Source of the DNA: Proteus columbae
GTDB lineage: Bacteria; Pseudomonadota; Gammaproteobacteria; Enterobacterales; Enterobacteriaceae
Reading direction: 5' to 3'
Assembly (NCBI RefSeq): GCF_009914335.1
Contig: NZ_CP043925.1
Coordinates: forward strand, 2,604,001-2,668,000
Length of the DNA: 64,000 nt
Below, piece after piece: positions 9,341 through 20,165 of the stretch. Position numbers and translations under genes: made by a program. Numbering within the stretch: position 1 is the first letter of the stretch; every line of letters starts with the position of its first letter. Under the pieces are notes generated by a model that saw nothing but the letters and a program-made list of their open reading frames with translations, did no database searches and was not told the DNA's origin.

Positions 9341-9356
9341 ACGAAAACGTTTGCGT
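9341..9356 (-). promoter_or_regulatory. PurR operator upstream of cvpA-purF
   Basis: Read on the minus strand this is ACGCAAACGTTTTCGT, an essentially perfect match to the PurR consensus ACGCAAACGTTTTCNT. It lies about 57 bases upstream of the cvpA start, the same arrangement as the E. coli cvpA-purF operon. Confidence 0.9.
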
Positions 9357-9388
9357 AATGCTAATTTTCGCTAATTTCAAAATAATTT

Positions 9389-9416
9389 ACGGCGATATGA
9401 AAAATCATAATCGCCG
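9389..9416 (-). terminator. Hairpin downstream of dedD
   Basis: CGGCGAT and ATCGCCG arms enclose a second short stem, giving a long hairpin with a one-base bulge just after the dedD stop codon. The U-run is poor, so it may be a weak terminator or an mRNA-stabilising structure. Confidence 0.45.
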
Positions 9417-9469
9417 CAATAAGTTAACGCTTTGTTACATCACTCATCTGATGACTCGTTTAGAAAAAA

Positions 9470-10123
9470 TTAAGGCTTATATGCCCTTACCTCACCTTGT
9501 AAGCCCGTAAGCTCTTTTAAATGAGGCAAAATAGCCTGTAATTCTGACTTAGATGCACTAGGACCAATGTAAATTCGAGTCACTTGTCCAGCAACAGGGC
9601 GTGCGGGTACGGTATATACCGGATAACCTGAGAAATGCATTTTCGCAATAATTTCTTCTACCTTCGCCGCATTTTTCAACGCACCTAATTGAACAACCCA
9701 AGCCTCGCCTTTCGGTGGCTGAGTTTCTTGTACGGGTGGTGCTGGTGGTTGTACTGGTGGCGTAACCACAGCCTGAGGCTCTGGTATAGGCGTTGGCTGT
9801 TGTGGTGGTTGTACCGGTGGTGTAACAGGTACAACAGCAGGTGGTTCAGGTGTTGTAACAGCAGGTTGCTCGACACCTGTCACTGCTTCAGAAAGCATAC
9901 CTTCAGATGCGCCTTCTGATGGAGTAGAAGGCACTGAAGTTTGCTCTATCGGGGCGATAGATTCTATTTCTTGCTCATCACCTGGTTTGGGTACTAAAGG
10001 AATAGAGGCGAACTGGTCTTCGTTATATTTCTTATCGCCGTCGAGCAGTGCAGGTAAAAAAATGACCCCTACTGCCACCAATACAACGGCACCGACTAAG
10101 CGATTTTGAAATTTACTTGCCAC
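9470..10123 (-). CDS. dedD: SPOR-domain cell division protein DedD
   Basis: About 217 residues: a short cytoplasmic start ([10 protein letters not shown]), one transmembrane helix, a long Pro/Gln/Val-rich periplasmic linker (repeated PPVQPP-like units), and a C-terminal SPOR domain starting at GEAWVVQLGALKN. SPOR domains bind denuded septal peptidoglycan. The start is taken as the GTG at 10123, which gives the family N-terminus [11 protein letters not shown] and is preceded by AAGGAGAG at good spacing. Two earlier in-frame codons give an extra two residues without family support. The start overlaps the end of folC by 11 bases. Confidence 0.92.
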   Translation of the reverse strand: MASKFQNRLVGAVVLVAVGVIFLPALLDGDKKYNEDQFASIPLVPKPGDEQEIESIAPIEQTSVPSTPSEGASEGMLSEAVTGVEQPAVTTPEPPAVVPVTPPVQPPQQPTPIPEPQAVVTPPVQPPAPPVQETQPPKGEAWVVQLGALKNAAKVEEIIAKMHFSGYPVYTVPARPVAGQVTRIYIGPSASKSELQAILPHLKELTGLQGEVRAYKP

Positions 10124-11411
10124 CCACACTCTCCTTTTCCAAAAGTTCCATCACATGCGCGACTGTATGAAATGAGCCACAAACCACAACAATATCGTTA
10201 GGAGCAGCATCGGACATTGCTTGTTGCCATGCATTTTCAACACTATCGAATACCATTGGTTTCTCGAGATGTTGAGCTAACACATCCGCAGAAGCACCAC
10301 GAAATTCATTAAGTGGAGCTACATACCAATGATCAGCCAATGGTGTTAAGCACGCTAAAGTGCCTGCGATATCTTTATCACCCAGCATACCAACAACAAT
10401 ACGCACTTGAGTATCAGATTTTTGTGGTAATTGTGATAACTTTTCCGCTAAATATCCTGCTGCATGAGGATTATGTGCCACATCAAAGATAACCAAAGGA
10501 TGTTGAGAAATTACCTGAAAACGACCTGGTAATTGTGCACGAGACATACCGTCGACAATACTTTGCTGTGTTATTGCTTGGCTGACTTTGTCATCAGATT
10601 TAAGCAAGCAACGAATAACCCCCATCGCTGTCGCCGCATTGGCTAGCGGAATATTAGGGATTGGCAGCGCATCAAATTCACAATCAGCACAACGCCACTG
10701 CCAGTGATCGCCTTCAATAACAAAAGACCAATCTGTTCCACGACGGAAAAGCTTGGCTTGTTTTTCATTGGCAACTTGTGCAATGGAATGAGGCATATCT
10801 GGCTCACCCACAACAGCATAATGATTGGCTCGGAAAATACCGGCTTTCTCGTGACCAATATGCTCTCTATCTGCGCCTAACCAATCAGTATGATCGAGGG
10901 CAATACTTGTGATAGCAGCAATATCGGCATCAACGATATTTGTAGCATCTAACCGACCGCCTAATCCTACTTCAAGAATAACAACATCAAGTTGTGCTTG
11001 TTGAAATAACTTCAGCGCAGCCAGAGTGCCATATTCAAAAAAAGTGAGCGAGATATCGCCTCTAGCTTGTTCAATTTCTGCAAAAACATCACAAAAAGCA
11101 TTTTCGGAGAGTTCTTTGCCTTGGATACGAACGCGTTCTGTATAACGAACAAGATGAGGGGAGCTATAAACGCCGACTTTCAATCCTGATGCTATCAAGA
11201 TTGACTCTAGCATATGACAGGTTGTGCCTTTTCCATTTGTGCCTGAGACAGTGATTACCTTAGGCGCAGGACGTAACACGTTTAATATTTTTCCTACCTT
11301 GCCGACTCGCTCTAACCCCATATCAATGGCGCTAGAGTGTAAATGTTCAAGATAAGAAAGCCACACCGACAAAGGCGATGTGGCTTTAGGAGCAGTTATG
11401 ATATTAGACAT
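10113..11411 (-). CDS. folC: Bifunctional dihydrofolate/folylpolyglutamate synthase FolC
   Basis: About 432 residues of the Mur-ligase-related FolC family. It adds glutamate to dihydropteroate and to folates using ATP. The P-loop [20 protein letters not shown] is clear, as are [15 protein letters not shown] and [11 protein letters not shown]. The ATG at 11411 fits; upstream in-frame codons fall inside accD. The start overlaps the accD stop region by eight bases, and the 3' end overlaps dedD, so the three genes are tightly coupled. Confidence 0.95.
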   Translation of the reverse strand: MSNIITAPKATSPLSVWLSYLEHLHSSAIDMGLERVGKVGKILNVLRPAPKVITVSGTNGKGTTCHMLESILIASGLKVGVYSSPHLVRYTERVRIQGKELSENAFCDVFAEIEQARGDISLTFFEYGTLAALKLFQQAQLDVVILEVGLGGRLDATNIVDADIAAITSIALDHTDWLGADREHIGHEKAGIFRANHYAVVGEPDMPHSIAQVANEKQAKLFRRGTDWSFVIEGDHWQWRCADCEFDALPIPNIPLANAATAMGVIRCLLKSDDKVSQAITQQSIVDGMSRAQLPGRFQVISQHPLVIFDVAHNPHAAGYLAEKLSQLPQKSDTQVRIVVGMLGDKDIAGTLACLTPLADHWYVAPLNEFRGASADVLAQHLEKPMVFDSVENAWQQAMSDAAPNDIVVVCGSFHTVAHVMELLEKESVGGK

Positions 11412-12366
11412 CTTCTTTTTTATTCGTTTCGATGTTAATTTCTGGCTCGTTGTCTGTAGATTCAATTTCATCAGCAATCATTTCTTCACCGATGATTTCA
11501 TCTTCATCTTCTACTAAATCATATTGAGTCAGCTTAGCCAGTAATTCAGCCAGCTCATCACGCATTTGAGGACGACGAATAATCATATCAATCGCCCCTT
11601 TTTCTAACAGGAACTCACTACGTTGGAAACCAGCAGGCAGTTTTTCACGTACTGTTTGTTCAATAACGCGGGGACCTGCAAAGCCAATCAATGCTTTAGG
11701 TTCAGCAACATTAATATCACCTAACATCGCTAAACTTGCAGAAACACCACCCATTGTAGGGTCAGTCATAACTGAAATATAAGGTAAACCACGCTCTTGC
11801 ATTTTTGCTAATGCTGCACTGGTTTTGGCCATTTGCATTAATGACATCAGCGCTTCCTGCATACGAGCGCCACCACTTGCAGAGAAGCAAACTAATGGGC
11901 AGTTATCTTCGAGTGCTTGTTCAACCGCACGAACAAAACGCGCCCCAACAACAGAAGCCATTGAACCGCCCATAAACGCAAATTCAAAGGATGCAGCAAC
12001 AACTGGCATCTTTTTCAGCGTTCCTTTCATCACGATTAATGCGTCTTTTTCTTGCGTTTGCTTTTGAGCAGCGCTAATTCTGTCTTTGTATTTTTTAGAG
12101 TCGCGGAATTTCAGAATATCTTTAGGTTCTAATTCGCTACCTAATTCTGTTGTACTTCCTGTATCAAGGAAAGTCTCAAGGCGACGGCGCGCTGAAATGC
12201 GCATATGGTGATCACATTTAGGGCAAACCTCTAAATTGCGCTCTAATTCTGCGCGATAGAGTACCTGCCCACAGCTGTCACATTTAGTCCAAACCCCTTC
12301 AGGGATATTGGCTTTACGTGAACTTGTGATAGTGCTTTTGTTTAGAATTTTTTCAATCCAGCTCAT
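11404..12366 (-). CDS. accD: Acetyl-CoA carboxylase carboxyltransferase subunit beta AccD
   Basis: About 320 residues forming the beta subunit of the carboxyltransferase that makes malonyl-CoA. The N-terminus MSWIEKIL is followed by a four-cysteine zinc ribbon (CDSCG ... CPKCDHH). The carboxyltransferase core carries [17 protein letters not shown] and [15 protein letters not shown]. The ATG at 12366 gives the family start; the upstream extension lacks support. Compared with the E. coli protein the C-terminal tail is longer and very acidic (many Glu/Asp, ending KKEDV). Confidence 0.96.
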   Translation of the reverse strand: MSWIEKILNKSTITSSRKANIPEGVWTKCDSCGQVLYRAELERNLEVCPKCDHHMRISARRRLETFLDTGSTTELGSELEPKDILKFRDSKKYKDRISAAQKQTQEKDALIVMKGTLKKMPVVAASFEFAFMGGSMASVVGARFVRAVEQALEDNCPLVCFSASGGARMQEALMSLMQMAKTSAALAKMQERGLPYISVMTDPTMGGVSASLAMLGDINVAEPKALIGFAGPRVIEQTVREKLPAGFQRSEFLLEKGAIDMIIRRPQMRDELAELLAKLTQYDLVEDEDEIIGEEMIADEIESTDNEPEINIETNKKEDV

Positions 12367-12535
12367 TAATGGACCTTTTCGTCTGAATCTGACCTTCGCC
12401 AGTAAAATTATTGTTAGCGTATCAACCACAATACACTGGCTGTGTGGTTAGCAAAGTTTATGATGATACCGCTTACTGAATTTCAGCGCATCTCTTTATT
12501 ATGGCTATTCTACGGCAAAAACTGATGATAACTGC

Positions 12536-13237
12536 TCAAACCTCTTTGTTATCACTTTCTTTCTTTGCTTTTGCACTCGCTCTACGATGGCGTAAGATCT
12601 CAATAACGCCCGGTAAAATAGAAATAACAATAATGGCAACAATTAGCAATTTTAAGTTCTTTTGAACTATATCTAAGTCACCAAAAAAGTATCCTGCATA
12701 AGTAAATAGCAGTACCCATGCAATTGCCCCAGTAACATTATAAAAGGCAAAGTGACGATATGACATTTTACCCATTCCTGCAACGAATGGCGCAAAAGTT
12801 CGGATAATCGGCACGAATCTTGCCAAAATTATTGCTTTACCACCATGCTTTTCATAAAAAGCATGGGTTTTATCTAGATATTCACGACGGAAAATCTTTG
12901 AATCAGGCTTACTAAACAGTTTTTCACCAAAAAGTCGTCCAATAGAATAGTTAACGGCATCACCTAAAATGGCGGCACAAAGTAGCAGTAAAACAATAAT
13001 ATGAACATTCACATCATTAGTTTCTAATGAAGCTAAAGCGCCAGCAACGAATAATAAGGAGTCTCCGGGTAAGAAAGGCGTTACTACCAACCCTGTTTCA
13101 CAGAAAACAATAAGAAACAAAATGGCATAAACCCATGTACCATATTGTGCGACAAGCTCTGCTAAATGTGCATCAATATGTAAAATGAAATCAATTAGAA
13201 ATTTAATTAAATCAACAAATTGCGTTAATATTTCCAT
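12536..13237 (-). CDS. dedA: DedA-family inner-membrane protein
   Basis: A 233-residue DedA/SNARE-associated family membrane protein. Family motifs include [25 protein letters not shown] and, later, [22 protein letters not shown] with the conserved basic residues. DedA proteins are needed for membrane homeostasis and proton-motive-force maintenance, and some members are phospholipid flippases. It sits between accD and truA exactly as dedA does in E. coli. The last 20 residues are strongly basic and cytoplasmic. Confidence 0.93.
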   Translation of the reverse strand: MEILTQFVDLIKFLIDFILHIDAHLAELVAQYGTWVYAILFLIVFCETGLVVTPFLPGDSLLFVAGALASLETNDVNVHIIVLLLLCAAILGDAVNYSIGRLFGEKLFSKPDSKIFRREYLDKTHAFYEKHGGKAIILARFVPIIRTFAPFVAGMGKMSYRHFAFYNVTGAIAWVLLFTYAGYFFGDLDIVQKNLKLLIVAIIVISILPGVIEILRHRRASAKAKKESDNKEV

Positions 13238-13261
13238 AAATCCTCAGAAAACTGGGTGTTT

Positions 13262-14146
13262 TTATGATTGAGATATCTCAATAGGGTTATCCGCTAAAAA
13301 TAGTGGACCCATTGCAGGTTTTGGTAATTCAAATTGCTCAGGATAATCCACAGATACCAAGTACAGTCCATTTGCTTTGGCTGTTGCAGCCGCTTTGGTT
13401 CTGTCTTTTAAGGCTAATAGTTCAGCCATCCAAGTAATATCCTGATTGCCACACCCTATTTCTAGAAGACTGCCAACAATATTTCTCACCATATGATGAA
13501 CAAACGCATTCGCTTTAATATCCACGACAACATAGTCACCATATCGAGAAACATTGACATGCATAACATTACGCCATGGCGTTCGAGATTGACATTGGAC
13601 AGCTCTAAAAGAGGTAAAATCATTTTCACCCAGTAGACATTGTGCTGCTTGATGCATGCGTTCAGCGTCTAAAGGATAATGAAAATGTGTCACTCCTGAT
13701 GACAAGATAGCGGGACGATAGCGATGATTAAAAATCACATAGCGATAACGTCTTGCTGTTGCACTAAAGCGAGCATGAAAATCGTCAGAAACCGTTTTTA
13801 CCCAACGTACTGCAATATCCGCAGGCAAATGGGTATTCACTCCCATAGTCCAAGCGGGATCTTTGCGATGTGCCGTTGTTTCAAAATGGACAACTTGCCC
13901 CGTTGCGTGCACACCAGCATCTGTCCTTCCAGCACAAAAAACCGATATAGGCTCATTAGCCACTTGTGAAAGTGCTTTTTCTAGCCGTTCTTGTACACTA
14001 CGCACTTCATTTTGGCGTTGCCAGCCATAATAGCGACTACCATCATATTCAACGCCTAAAGCAATTTTGATTGTTGTGCTTTCAGAGGCAACCGCTGACT
14101 CAGTCAAGGGCTGTTCTGTCACTTCAGCACTCACTTGCACATTCAT
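13262..14146 (-). CDS. truA: tRNA pseudouridine(38-40) synthase TruA
   Basis: A 294-residue TruA, which modifies positions 38-40 of many tRNAs. The catalytic aspartate lies in [16 protein letters not shown], and the start of the core, [19 protein letters not shown], is typical. About 27 residues precede the core, longer than in E. coli, so translation could begin later; no better internal start was seen. The ATG overlaps the usg stop codon by one base (TAATG), indicating translational coupling. Confidence 0.94.
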   Translation of the reverse strand: MNVQVSAEVTEQPLTESAVASESTTIKIALGVEYDGSRYYGWQRQNEVRSVQERLEKALSQVANEPISVFCAGRTDAGVHATGQVVHFETTAHRKDPAWTMGVNTHLPADIAVRWVKTVSDDFHARFSATARRYRYVIFNHRYRPAILSSGVTHFHYPLDAERMHQAAQCLLGENDFTSFRAVQCQSRTPWRNVMHVNVSRYGDYVVVDIKANAFVHHMVRNIVGSLLEIGCGNQDITWMAELLALKDRTKAAATAKANGLYLVSVDYPEQFELPKPAMGPLFLADNPIEISQS

Positions 14147-15156
14147 TAGTAAAACTGCTCCTGCATTAATTGCTCTGCTACTTCAACAGCCATTAATGCC
14201 CCGCCAAAGCGCACGTTATCTGCTACTGACCAAAATTGTAAGGCTTCTGGCATACCATAATCATTACGGAAGCAACCTAAATTCAAGCTCACATTGCCTG
14301 AAGCATCAGTCACTTGTGTTGGAAAATCATTTTCATCACTGATATTCAGATCTTCATTTTCTTGTAATGTCTCACGCGCTTCATCACTCCCCATTGGACG
14401 AGATGTTTCTAATTGCACGGATTGCGCATTACCATAAAAAACGGGTGCTTGTAATGTGGTGATAGAAATAGGCAAACCTTCGTCTTGCAAAATTTTACGA
14501 ATTTGATCAACCATGCGACGCTCTTCTTGTATAGAGCCTTCGTCATCAACCATTAAAGGTAAAATATTAAATGCTAATTGCTTATTAAAACGACCTAATT
14601 CAGGAGGAATACCGTTAAGTAAACGGGCACTTTGCCCTGCCAGTTCATCTACGGCTTGTTTTCCAAAACGAGAAACAGACATTAAGTTTGTCACGCTAAG
14701 GCGTGTTAAACCCGCAGATTCTGTTAATGGGTTAATGGCGCGTAATAATTGGCTTACCATGCTATCAGCTATTGAAACAATATTACGAGTACGGTATTCC
14801 GCTAGCATTGCACTGTTCACGCCAGGAACAACCAATGGTATATCCCAATCCATTGCAAAAATGCCACTACAATCAATAACAATACAGCCAGCATCAGCCG
14901 CTTGTTGTGCATATTGCGCACTGATTTCTGTTGGTGCGGCAAAGAAAGCTAATTGAATATCAGCCCACTCGATATTGTGAATATCTTGAACCGCAACACT
15001 TTTGCTGTTTACACGCACCGATTTTCCAATGCTATCTTCACTTGCGATTGCAGTTAATTCACCAATGGGAAATTCACGCTCTTGTAGCAGTTCTAAAATC
15101 GCTTCACCGACAGCGCCTGTTGCACCAACAACTGCAATATTCCAACCTTCTCCCAT
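14146..15156 (-). CDS. usg: Usg protein, aspartate-semialdehyde dehydrogenase homologue
   Basis: A 336-residue relative of aspartate-semialdehyde dehydrogenase with an intact N-terminal Rossmann motif ([19 protein letters not shown]) and the dimerisation-domain segment [26 protein letters not shown]. Where the true dehydrogenase has its catalytic cysteine, this protein reads SIADSMVSQ with no cysteine. E. coli Usg lacks it too, so the family is probably not a dehydrogenase. It lies between pdxB and truA, 45 bases after pdxB. Function is unknown. Confidence 0.9.
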   Translation of the reverse strand: MGEGWNIAVVGATGAVGEAILELLQEREFPIGELTAIASEDSIGKSVRVNSKSVAVQDIHNIEWADIQLAFFAAPTEISAQYAQQAADAGCIVIDCSGIFAMDWDIPLVVPGVNSAMLAEYRTRNIVSIADSMVSQLLRAINPLTESAGLTRLSVTNLMSVSRFGKQAVDELAGQSARLLNGIPPELGRFNKQLAFNILPLMVDDEGSIQEERRMVDQIRKILQDEGLPISITTLQAPVFYGNAQSVQLETSRPMGSDEARETLQENEDLNISDENDFPTQVTDASGNVSLNLGCFRNDYGMPEALQFWSVADNVRFGGALMAVEVAEQLMQEQFY

Positions 15157-15201
15157 AAGATATCCTCCAATAACATAAATTTTTAAAAATAATATTTTGC
15201 T

Positions 15202-16344
15202 TTATTTGTGTGTAGTACTTTTATATGTAGCACTAAAGCCAATTGCATTTAATATATCAACCGTAGTTTGATTGTCACAAATGACATGGAGTGAAGACCA
15301 CTCACGACGAACAGGATAAAATTTGCGTAATTTATCAAACTCCCCTTTTATTCCTGCTACTTTTCGTAATGGAGCATCATCACGACGCACATCATAAACA
15401 AGGTGAATAAGTTGTTTTAAAAGTGTTTGTGTTAACTCACCTTGTACTGAAATGGTGGAAATAGTAGGTGCAGGTAACAGAGTTGATAATTCAACTTTTT
15501 GAGGTTGTCCAATAAAATCACAATAAGCTTCAAAAACTTGAGTTGTACCACGCGCCTTACCTTCTAAGGTGTAACCCGCAATATGTGGTGTTGCGATATC
15601 AACTTTATTTAATAACTCAATAGAGAGATCTGGCTCTGGCTCCCAAACATCCAACACAACGCGTAAGGATTTACCTTTCTCAAGTACAGACAATAATGCT
15701 TGATTATCAACAACCTCGCCACGGCTCGCATTAATTAAAATACGACCTTCAGGTAATTTTTCGAGGTTGCTCTCATTAATTAAATGATAACTTTTGTATA
15801 AGCCTGATTTATTGAGAGGTGTATGGAAAGTTAGAATATCTGCTTTTTCTAACAATGTTTCCAAGGGATGAAACTCTTCATCATCACCATTATCCGCTCT
15901 TGGTGGATCGCAAAGTAAAACATTTACACCCAATGCGCGAAGGCGTGTTGCTAATCGACCGCCCACATTTCCCACACCAACAATACCAACGACTTTATCG
16001 GTCAATTGAAAGTTATCTTGCTCTGCTAACATCATCAGAGCAGAAAATACATATTCAACAACCGCGATAGCATTACAACCTGGGGCTGATGAAAAACCAA
16101 TTTGTTGCTGTTTTAACCATGCAATATCTACATGATCGAAACCCGCAGTCGCGGTTCCAACAAATTTTACTGGCTTGCCTGATAATAAGGATTCATTGAC
16201 TTTAGTAATTGATCTCACCATTAAGGCATCAGAATCATTAAGCTCATCAGTAGGTAATGGGCGACCAGAAACAGCTTTTACCTCACCTAATTGGCGGAAA
16301 AGTTGTTCCGCATAAGGCATATTTTCATCAACCAGAATTTTCAC
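15202..16344 (-). CDS. pdxB: Erythronate-4-phosphate dehydrogenase PdxB
   Basis: A 380-residue D-2-hydroxyacid dehydrogenase of pyridoxal phosphate synthesis. The NAD-binding motif is [18 protein letters not shown]. The catalytic arginine lies in [14 protein letters not shown] and the histidine in [13 protein letters not shown]. The C-terminal PdxB-specific dimerisation domain follows. It heads the minus-strand pdxB-usg-truA series. In E. coli flk and yfcJ lie on its upstream side; here an AraC regulator and a DMT transporter take that place. Confidence 0.95.
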   Translation of the reverse strand: MKILVDENMPYAEQLFRQLGEVKAVSGRPLPTDELNDSDALMVRSITKVNESLLSGKPVKFVGTATAGFDHVDIAWLKQQQIGFSSAPGCNAIAVVEYVFSALMMLAEQDNFQLTDKVVGIVGVGNVGGRLATRLRALGVNVLLCDPPRADNGDDEEFHPLETLLEKADILTFHTPLNKSGLYKSYHLINESNLEKLPEGRILINASRGEVVDNQALLSVLEKGKSLRVVLDVWEPEPDLSIELLNKVDIATPHIAGYTLEGKARGTTQVFEAYCDFIGQPQKVELSTLLPAPTISTISVQGELTQTLLKQLIHLVYDVRRDDAPLRKVAGIKGEFDKLRKFYPVRREWSSLHVICDNQTTVDILNAIGFSATYKSTTHK

Positions 16345-16493
16345 GGTGTTATCTCACTGATTTGGTATTTATGTGTGTAAACAATCAATCGAAAAACAAA
16401 ATTAAGCGATCTATTTTGCCACTTATTCACAGTAAAGCCTATTATTGACAGTAAAATCCGCCTAGATTTTAAGTAAATATATGAAAAGAAGGC

Positions 16494-17276
16494 TTAACAA
16501 TTGGGTAATCGACGAAAACGTTCTGGTGTTGTGCCAGCATATTGTTGAAACATCGCAATAAATGAGGATGAAGAGCTATATCCCACATCAAATGCTATTT
16601 CATTCACACTTTTCCCTTGTTCTAATAAAGAAATTGCATGTAAAAAGCGTAGGCGCTTACGCCATTCACTAAATGACATGCCTAATTCTTGTTGGCAACG
16701 ACGAGAGAGTGTTCTTTCTGAGGTATAACGCTTTTTAGCCCATTCTTCTAACGAGGTATTATCCGCTGGGTCCTGCTCTAATACAGAAAGTATGGGAGCA
16801 AGTAATTTATCTTTAGAAGACGGTAAATAAGTATGATGTATTGGCGAAACTTTAAGTTGATCAATCAGTACTTGAGCTAAACGAAAATCTTCTTCTGTTT
16901 GTGGTTTACACACACCACGATGAAAAAAGTCGGAAAATATGGTTGAAAAAATAGCACTTAATTGAATCAAACAAGGTTTATCTAATAATCCATCACACCA
17001 ACTTGGCGCGATATCTAGCACCTTAAAAGAGAGTGTTTTTTTATTGTAACTAGCATGCCCTACATTTTTGGGTATCCATACACTAAATTCTGGTGGCGCT
17101 AAAAACCGCTGTCCTCCAGCTTCTAAATCCATGACACCAGAAATCACATAAAGTAACTGACCAAAATCATGTTGATGATAAACAAACTCTGTTTCAGCTA
17201 ATAGTTGCTCATCACGAAATCGAACTGTATCTGGATCAGACAATAACCATTGCATTTTTTGTTGTTCAATTGTCAT
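16494..17276 (-). CDS. AraC-family regulator with N-terminal cupin domain
   Basis: A 260-residue regulator. The N-terminal part has a cupin-like sensor (HQHDFGQLLYVISGVMDLE, WIPKNVGHA). The C-terminal part has two helix-turn-helices typical of AraC/XylS proteins (RTLSRRCQQELGMSFSEWRK, then EIAFDVGYSSSSSFIAMFQQ, ending AGTTPERFRR). It is divergent from the adjacent EamA-type exporter across a 121-base gap, so that exporter is its likely target. It resembles the NimR-type subgroup, but the effector is unknown. Confidence 0.88.
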   Translation of the reverse strand: MTIEQQKMQWLLSDPDTVRFRDEQLLAETEFVYHQHDFGQLLYVISGVMDLEAGGQRFLAPPEFSVWIPKNVGHASYNKKTLSFKVLDIAPSWCDGLLDKPCLIQLSAIFSTIFSDFFHRGVCKPQTEEDFRLAQVLIDQLKVSPIHHTYLPSSKDKLLAPILSVLEQDPADNTSLEEWAKKRYTSERTLSRRCQQELGMSFSEWRKRLRFLHAISLLEQGKSVNEIAFDVGYSSSSSFIAMFQQYAGTTPERFRRLPNC

Positions 17277-17397
17277 CTTTATGTTGATCTCTTGTCATGT
17301 TGTCTTTATTGGCCTATCTATTGTCTGGTTTTCATTATATATATCTAATCAGACAGACTTACAATAGCGACCTGGTTTAAAAATAGATGTGAGAACA

Positions 17398-18318
17398 ATG
17401 AAAAACGCAATTTTTCCGCTTTTAGCGGTGTTAATCTGGTCCATTAATGCAGTCGTCAATAAAGCAGCCGCGTCTGTTATCGATCCTGCTGCAATCTCTT
17501 TTTATCGTTGGTTCCTCGCCTTTTTAATTATGACACCTTTTTTGGTCATGCCAGTTTGGCATCATCGTAAAACCGTCAAACAATATTGGTGGAAATTATT
17601 TATTCTTGGTGCATTAGGGATGGTGATGTACCAAAGTTTAGCTTATTATGCGGCACACTATGTTAGCGCAACATTTATGGGGATTCTGAACTCTCTCATC
17701 CCATTATTAACCGTTATTATTAGCATTTTTGTTTTACGTGTTGTACCTACGGTAGGTATTGTTTTAGGCACAGTGCTTTCAATTAGTGGCTTAGTTTGGC
17801 TAATTAGCCGTGGCGAACCCTCTCAATTGCTTTCTCAAGGTTTGGGTTATGGTGAGCTGATGATGTTTATTGCTTCGGCGTCATACGCCCTTTACGGTGT
17901 ATTAACAAAACGATGGTCAATTGCACTACCTAACTGGCAATCACTTTATGTGCAAATTGGATTTGGTGTTCTGTTATTATTGCCAAACTTCTTTCTTGCC
18001 GAAAGTGTTGCGTTAACAAAAGATAATATTGGATTAGTTATCTTTGCAGGTATCGGAGCTTCTATTCTTGCACCTTATCTGTGGATTTTAGGTGTGATGA
18101 AATTAGGTGCAAATACGACCTCTATTTTTATGAACCTAATGCCATTATTTACTGCAATGATTGCTATCGCGCTTCTCGGTGAAGAAATGCATAGTTATCA
18201 CTTAGTGGGTGGTGGTATTGTGTTACTAGGTGTGCTCTTAGTGCAACAACTTAGAACACCACTGAATTTCCGACGTCAGTCTGCTCAGAAAAAAGCAGAT
18301 TGTCATCAGGAGATGTGA
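17398..18318 (+). CDS. EamA/DMT-superfamily exporter
   Basis: About 306 residues with ten hydrophobic segments in two EamA repeats. The start AIFPLLAVLIWSINAVVNKAA and the second-half signature YGELMMFIASASYALYGVLTKRW are typical of drug/metabolite transporters. The ATG at 17398 is preferred to a GTG three codons earlier because it gives the usual short N-terminus. It probably exports a metabolite or toxic compound under the control of the divergent AraC regulator. The substrate cannot be told from sequence. Confidence 0.87.
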   Translation: MKNAIFPLLAVLIWSINAVVNKAAASVIDPAAISFYRWFLAFLIMTPFLVMPVWHHRKTVKQYWWKLFILGALGMVMYQSLAYYAAHYVSATFMGILNSLIPLLTVIISIFVLRVVPTVGIVLGTVLSISGLVWLISRGEPSQLLSQGLGYGELMMFIASASYALYGVLTKRWSIALPNWQSLYVQIGFGVLLLLPNFFLAESVALTKDNIGLVIFAGIGASILAPYLWILGVMKLGANTTSIFMNLMPLFTAMIAIALLGEEMHSYHLVGGGIVLLGVLLVQQLRTPLNFRRQSAQKKADCHQEM

Positions 18319-18341
18319 GTCAATGTCAAAAAGACAACAAT

Positions 18342-18370
18342 AAAAAAATGCCGGCTAAATTCTTAGCCGG
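18342..18370 (-). terminator. Hairpin with minus-strand U-run
   Basis: CCGGCTAA and TTAGCCGG arms (18351-18358, 18363-18370) with a four-base loop. Seven As precede it, which form a T-run on the minus strand, so it could stop minus-strand read-through from fabB. It also lies just after the plus-strand exporter gene. Confidence 0.55.
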
Positions 18371-18818
18371 TCACATTCATATGCTAGGTTTAATAAATAA
18401 AACTGACACAAGAAATCAAAGTATAAAATATAAAGTAATACAAGTATCCGAGGCAAACATTACCAACTTTTATATTAAATAGCTCCTACTTATTTGTAAT
18501 AAAATAACCCAGATCAATTTTTTTGCACTCTTTTTGTCTTATTCAACTTTTCCATTCACCTAACTCCATATAAAACAAAATAATTAATGATTTTGGATAG
18601 AATTAAATTAAACGATTGAAATAAAATGAAGCTAATTTATTTTTCTCAATATAAACAATACATTAACAAATTTTGTCTATTTTATTAGAATAATAAAATG
18701 AGTAACTATTAGGAAAGGTATTTTTAAACGTTATTTATATAATCTTTTTTTAATGATTTTTATTCGAAAAATATCTTTATTAGAATAATAAATTATTTTT
18801 CATAATAAATTTCAAATA

Positions 18819-18856
18819 AAAAAGCAGACTCCATTAAAATGAAGTCTGCTTTTTTT
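18819..18856 (-). terminator. fabB terminator (possibly bidirectional)
   Basis: A long stem (GCAGACT with complement AGTCTGC, extended by inner pairs) is flanked by A- and T-runs on its two sides. It starts 26 bases after the fabB stop codon. Confidence 0.85.
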
Positions 18857-18881
18857 AATAAGTAAATATAAGTATATCTAA

Positions 18882-20093
18882 CTATTTTTTATATTTGCTC
18901 ATGACTAATGAAGCATTTGTACCACCAAAACCAAAGCTATTTGACATTACAGTCTCCAGCTTCTGTTCTGTTGGTTGAGTAATGATGTTCATCCCCATTG
19001 CTTTATCGTCTAATTCTTCGATATTGATGCTTGGTGCAATAAATCCATGCTCTAACATCAGTAGGCTATAAATTGCTTCATGCACACCAGCAGCACCTAA
19101 TGAGTGACCAGTCATTGCTTTTGTTGCTGAGATAGCTGGAGTATGCGAGCCAAACACTTCCGTGATAGCTTCAAGCTCTTTTAGATCACCAACTGGCGTT
19201 GAAGTACCGTGTGTATTGATATAATCAACTTTATCAATACCTTGCATCGCCATTTGCATACAACGCACAGCACCTTCACCTGAAGGAGCAACCATGTCTG
19301 CACCGTCAGATGTTGCACCATAACCTACGATTTCACCATAGATGTGTGCACCACGCGCTAATGCGTGTTCTAATTCTTCAACAACCACAATACCGCCACC
19401 GCCTGCGATAACAAAACCATCACGATTTTTATCGTAAGTACGAGAAGCTTTGGTTGGGGTTTCGTTATATTTAGTTGAAAGTGCACCCATGGCGTCAAAT
19501 TCGCAGGTCATTTCCCAACTTAACTCTTCACCACCACCAGCAAATACAACATCTTGTTTGCCTAACTGGATCAGCTCAACAGCGTGACCAATACAGTGTG
19601 CTGATGTTGAACAAGCAGAACTGATTGAATAGTTAACGCCTTTAATTTTGAAAGGTGTTGCTAAACAAGCTGAAACACCTGATGCCATTGCACGAGTTAC
19701 CATATAAGGACCTACGCCACGTAGGCCTTTAGCTCTCATGCCATCAGAACCTTGTACTTGGTTACGTGGAGAACCTCCACCAGAGCCAACGACTAAGCCA
19801 GAACGAATATTAGAAACTTGGTCTTCTGTCAGACCTGAATCAGCTATCGCCTCTTGCATAGATAAATAGGCATAAACCGATGCGTCGCTCATAAAACGGC
19901 GGATTTTACGGTCAATAAGACCTTCAGTATCAAGCTTAACGTTGCCCCAAATGTGGCTACGAAGCCCCATCTCTTTAAATTCTTCTGAGAAAGTTATCCC
20001 GGAACGACCTTCCTTTAAAGAATCCAGCACTTCTTTCTGGTTATTACCAATGCTCGAAACAATACCCAGACCCGTGATCACTGCGCGCTTCAT
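18882..20093 (-). CDS. fabB: 3-oxoacyl-ACP synthase I FabB
   Basis: A 403-residue beta-ketoacyl-ACP synthase I, essential for unsaturated fatty acid elongation. The Cys-His-His catalytic triad is visible: Cys161 in SSACSTSAH, His295 in [11 protein letters not shown], and His330 in TGHSLGAAG. Length and ends match E. coli FabB. It is divergent from mnmC, and the gap between them carries a FabR-like palindrome and a FadR-like box. Expression is therefore probably activated by FadR and tuned by FabR. Confidence 0.97.
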   Translation of the reverse strand: MKRAVITGLGIVSSIGNNQKEVLDSLKEGRSGITFSEEFKEMGLRSHIWGNVKLDTEGLIDRKIRRFMSDASVYAYLSMQEAIADSGLTEDQVSNIRSGLVVGSGGGSPRNQVQGSDGMRAKGLRGVGPYMVTRAMASGVSACLATPFKIKGVNYSISSACSTSAHCIGHAVELIQLGKQDVVFAGGGEELSWEMTCEFDAMGALSTKYNETPTKASRTYDKNRDGFVIAGGGGIVVVEELEHALARGAHIYGEIVGYGATSDGADMVAPSGEGAVRCMQMAMQGIDKVDYINTHGTSTPVGDLKELEAITEVFGSHTPAISATKAMTGHSLGAAGVHEAIYSLLMLEHGFIAPSINIEELDDKAMGMNIITQPTEQKLETVMSNSFGFGGTNASLVMSKYKK

Positions 20094-20146
20094 TCATACC
20101 TCTTTACAATAATAGTTGTAGCTGCGGGATTTCTGACTAGCACTTT

Positions 20147-20164
20147 AGCGTACAGTTGTACGCC
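20147..20164. promoter_or_regulatory. FabR operator candidate upstream of fabB
   Basis: AGCGTACAGTTGTACGCC contains a perfect 7-base inverted repeat (GCGTACA, two-base spacer, TGTACGC). It closely resembles the FabR palindrome found before fabA and fabB in E. coli. Confidence 0.8.
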
Positions 20165-20165
20165 G

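Larger units (their letters stand above)
18319..18881. other. Gene-poor A+T-rich gap between DMT exporter and fabB
   Basis: No convincing gene. It holds a hairpin at 18351-18370, the fabB terminator near 18819-18856, and two exact 17-base copies of TTTATTAGAATAATAAA (18681-18697 and 18776-18792), each an inverted repeat. Confidence 0.7.

Noticed and set aside
9689..9919. Plus-strand frame rich in Trp, Arg and Leu
   Set aside because: It is the antisense shadow of the repetitive proline-rich linker of dedD.
18300..18482. 60-codon plus-strand frame after the DMT exporter
   Set aside because: It overlaps the exporter end, crosses a terminator-like hairpin, and has no ribosome site or family features.
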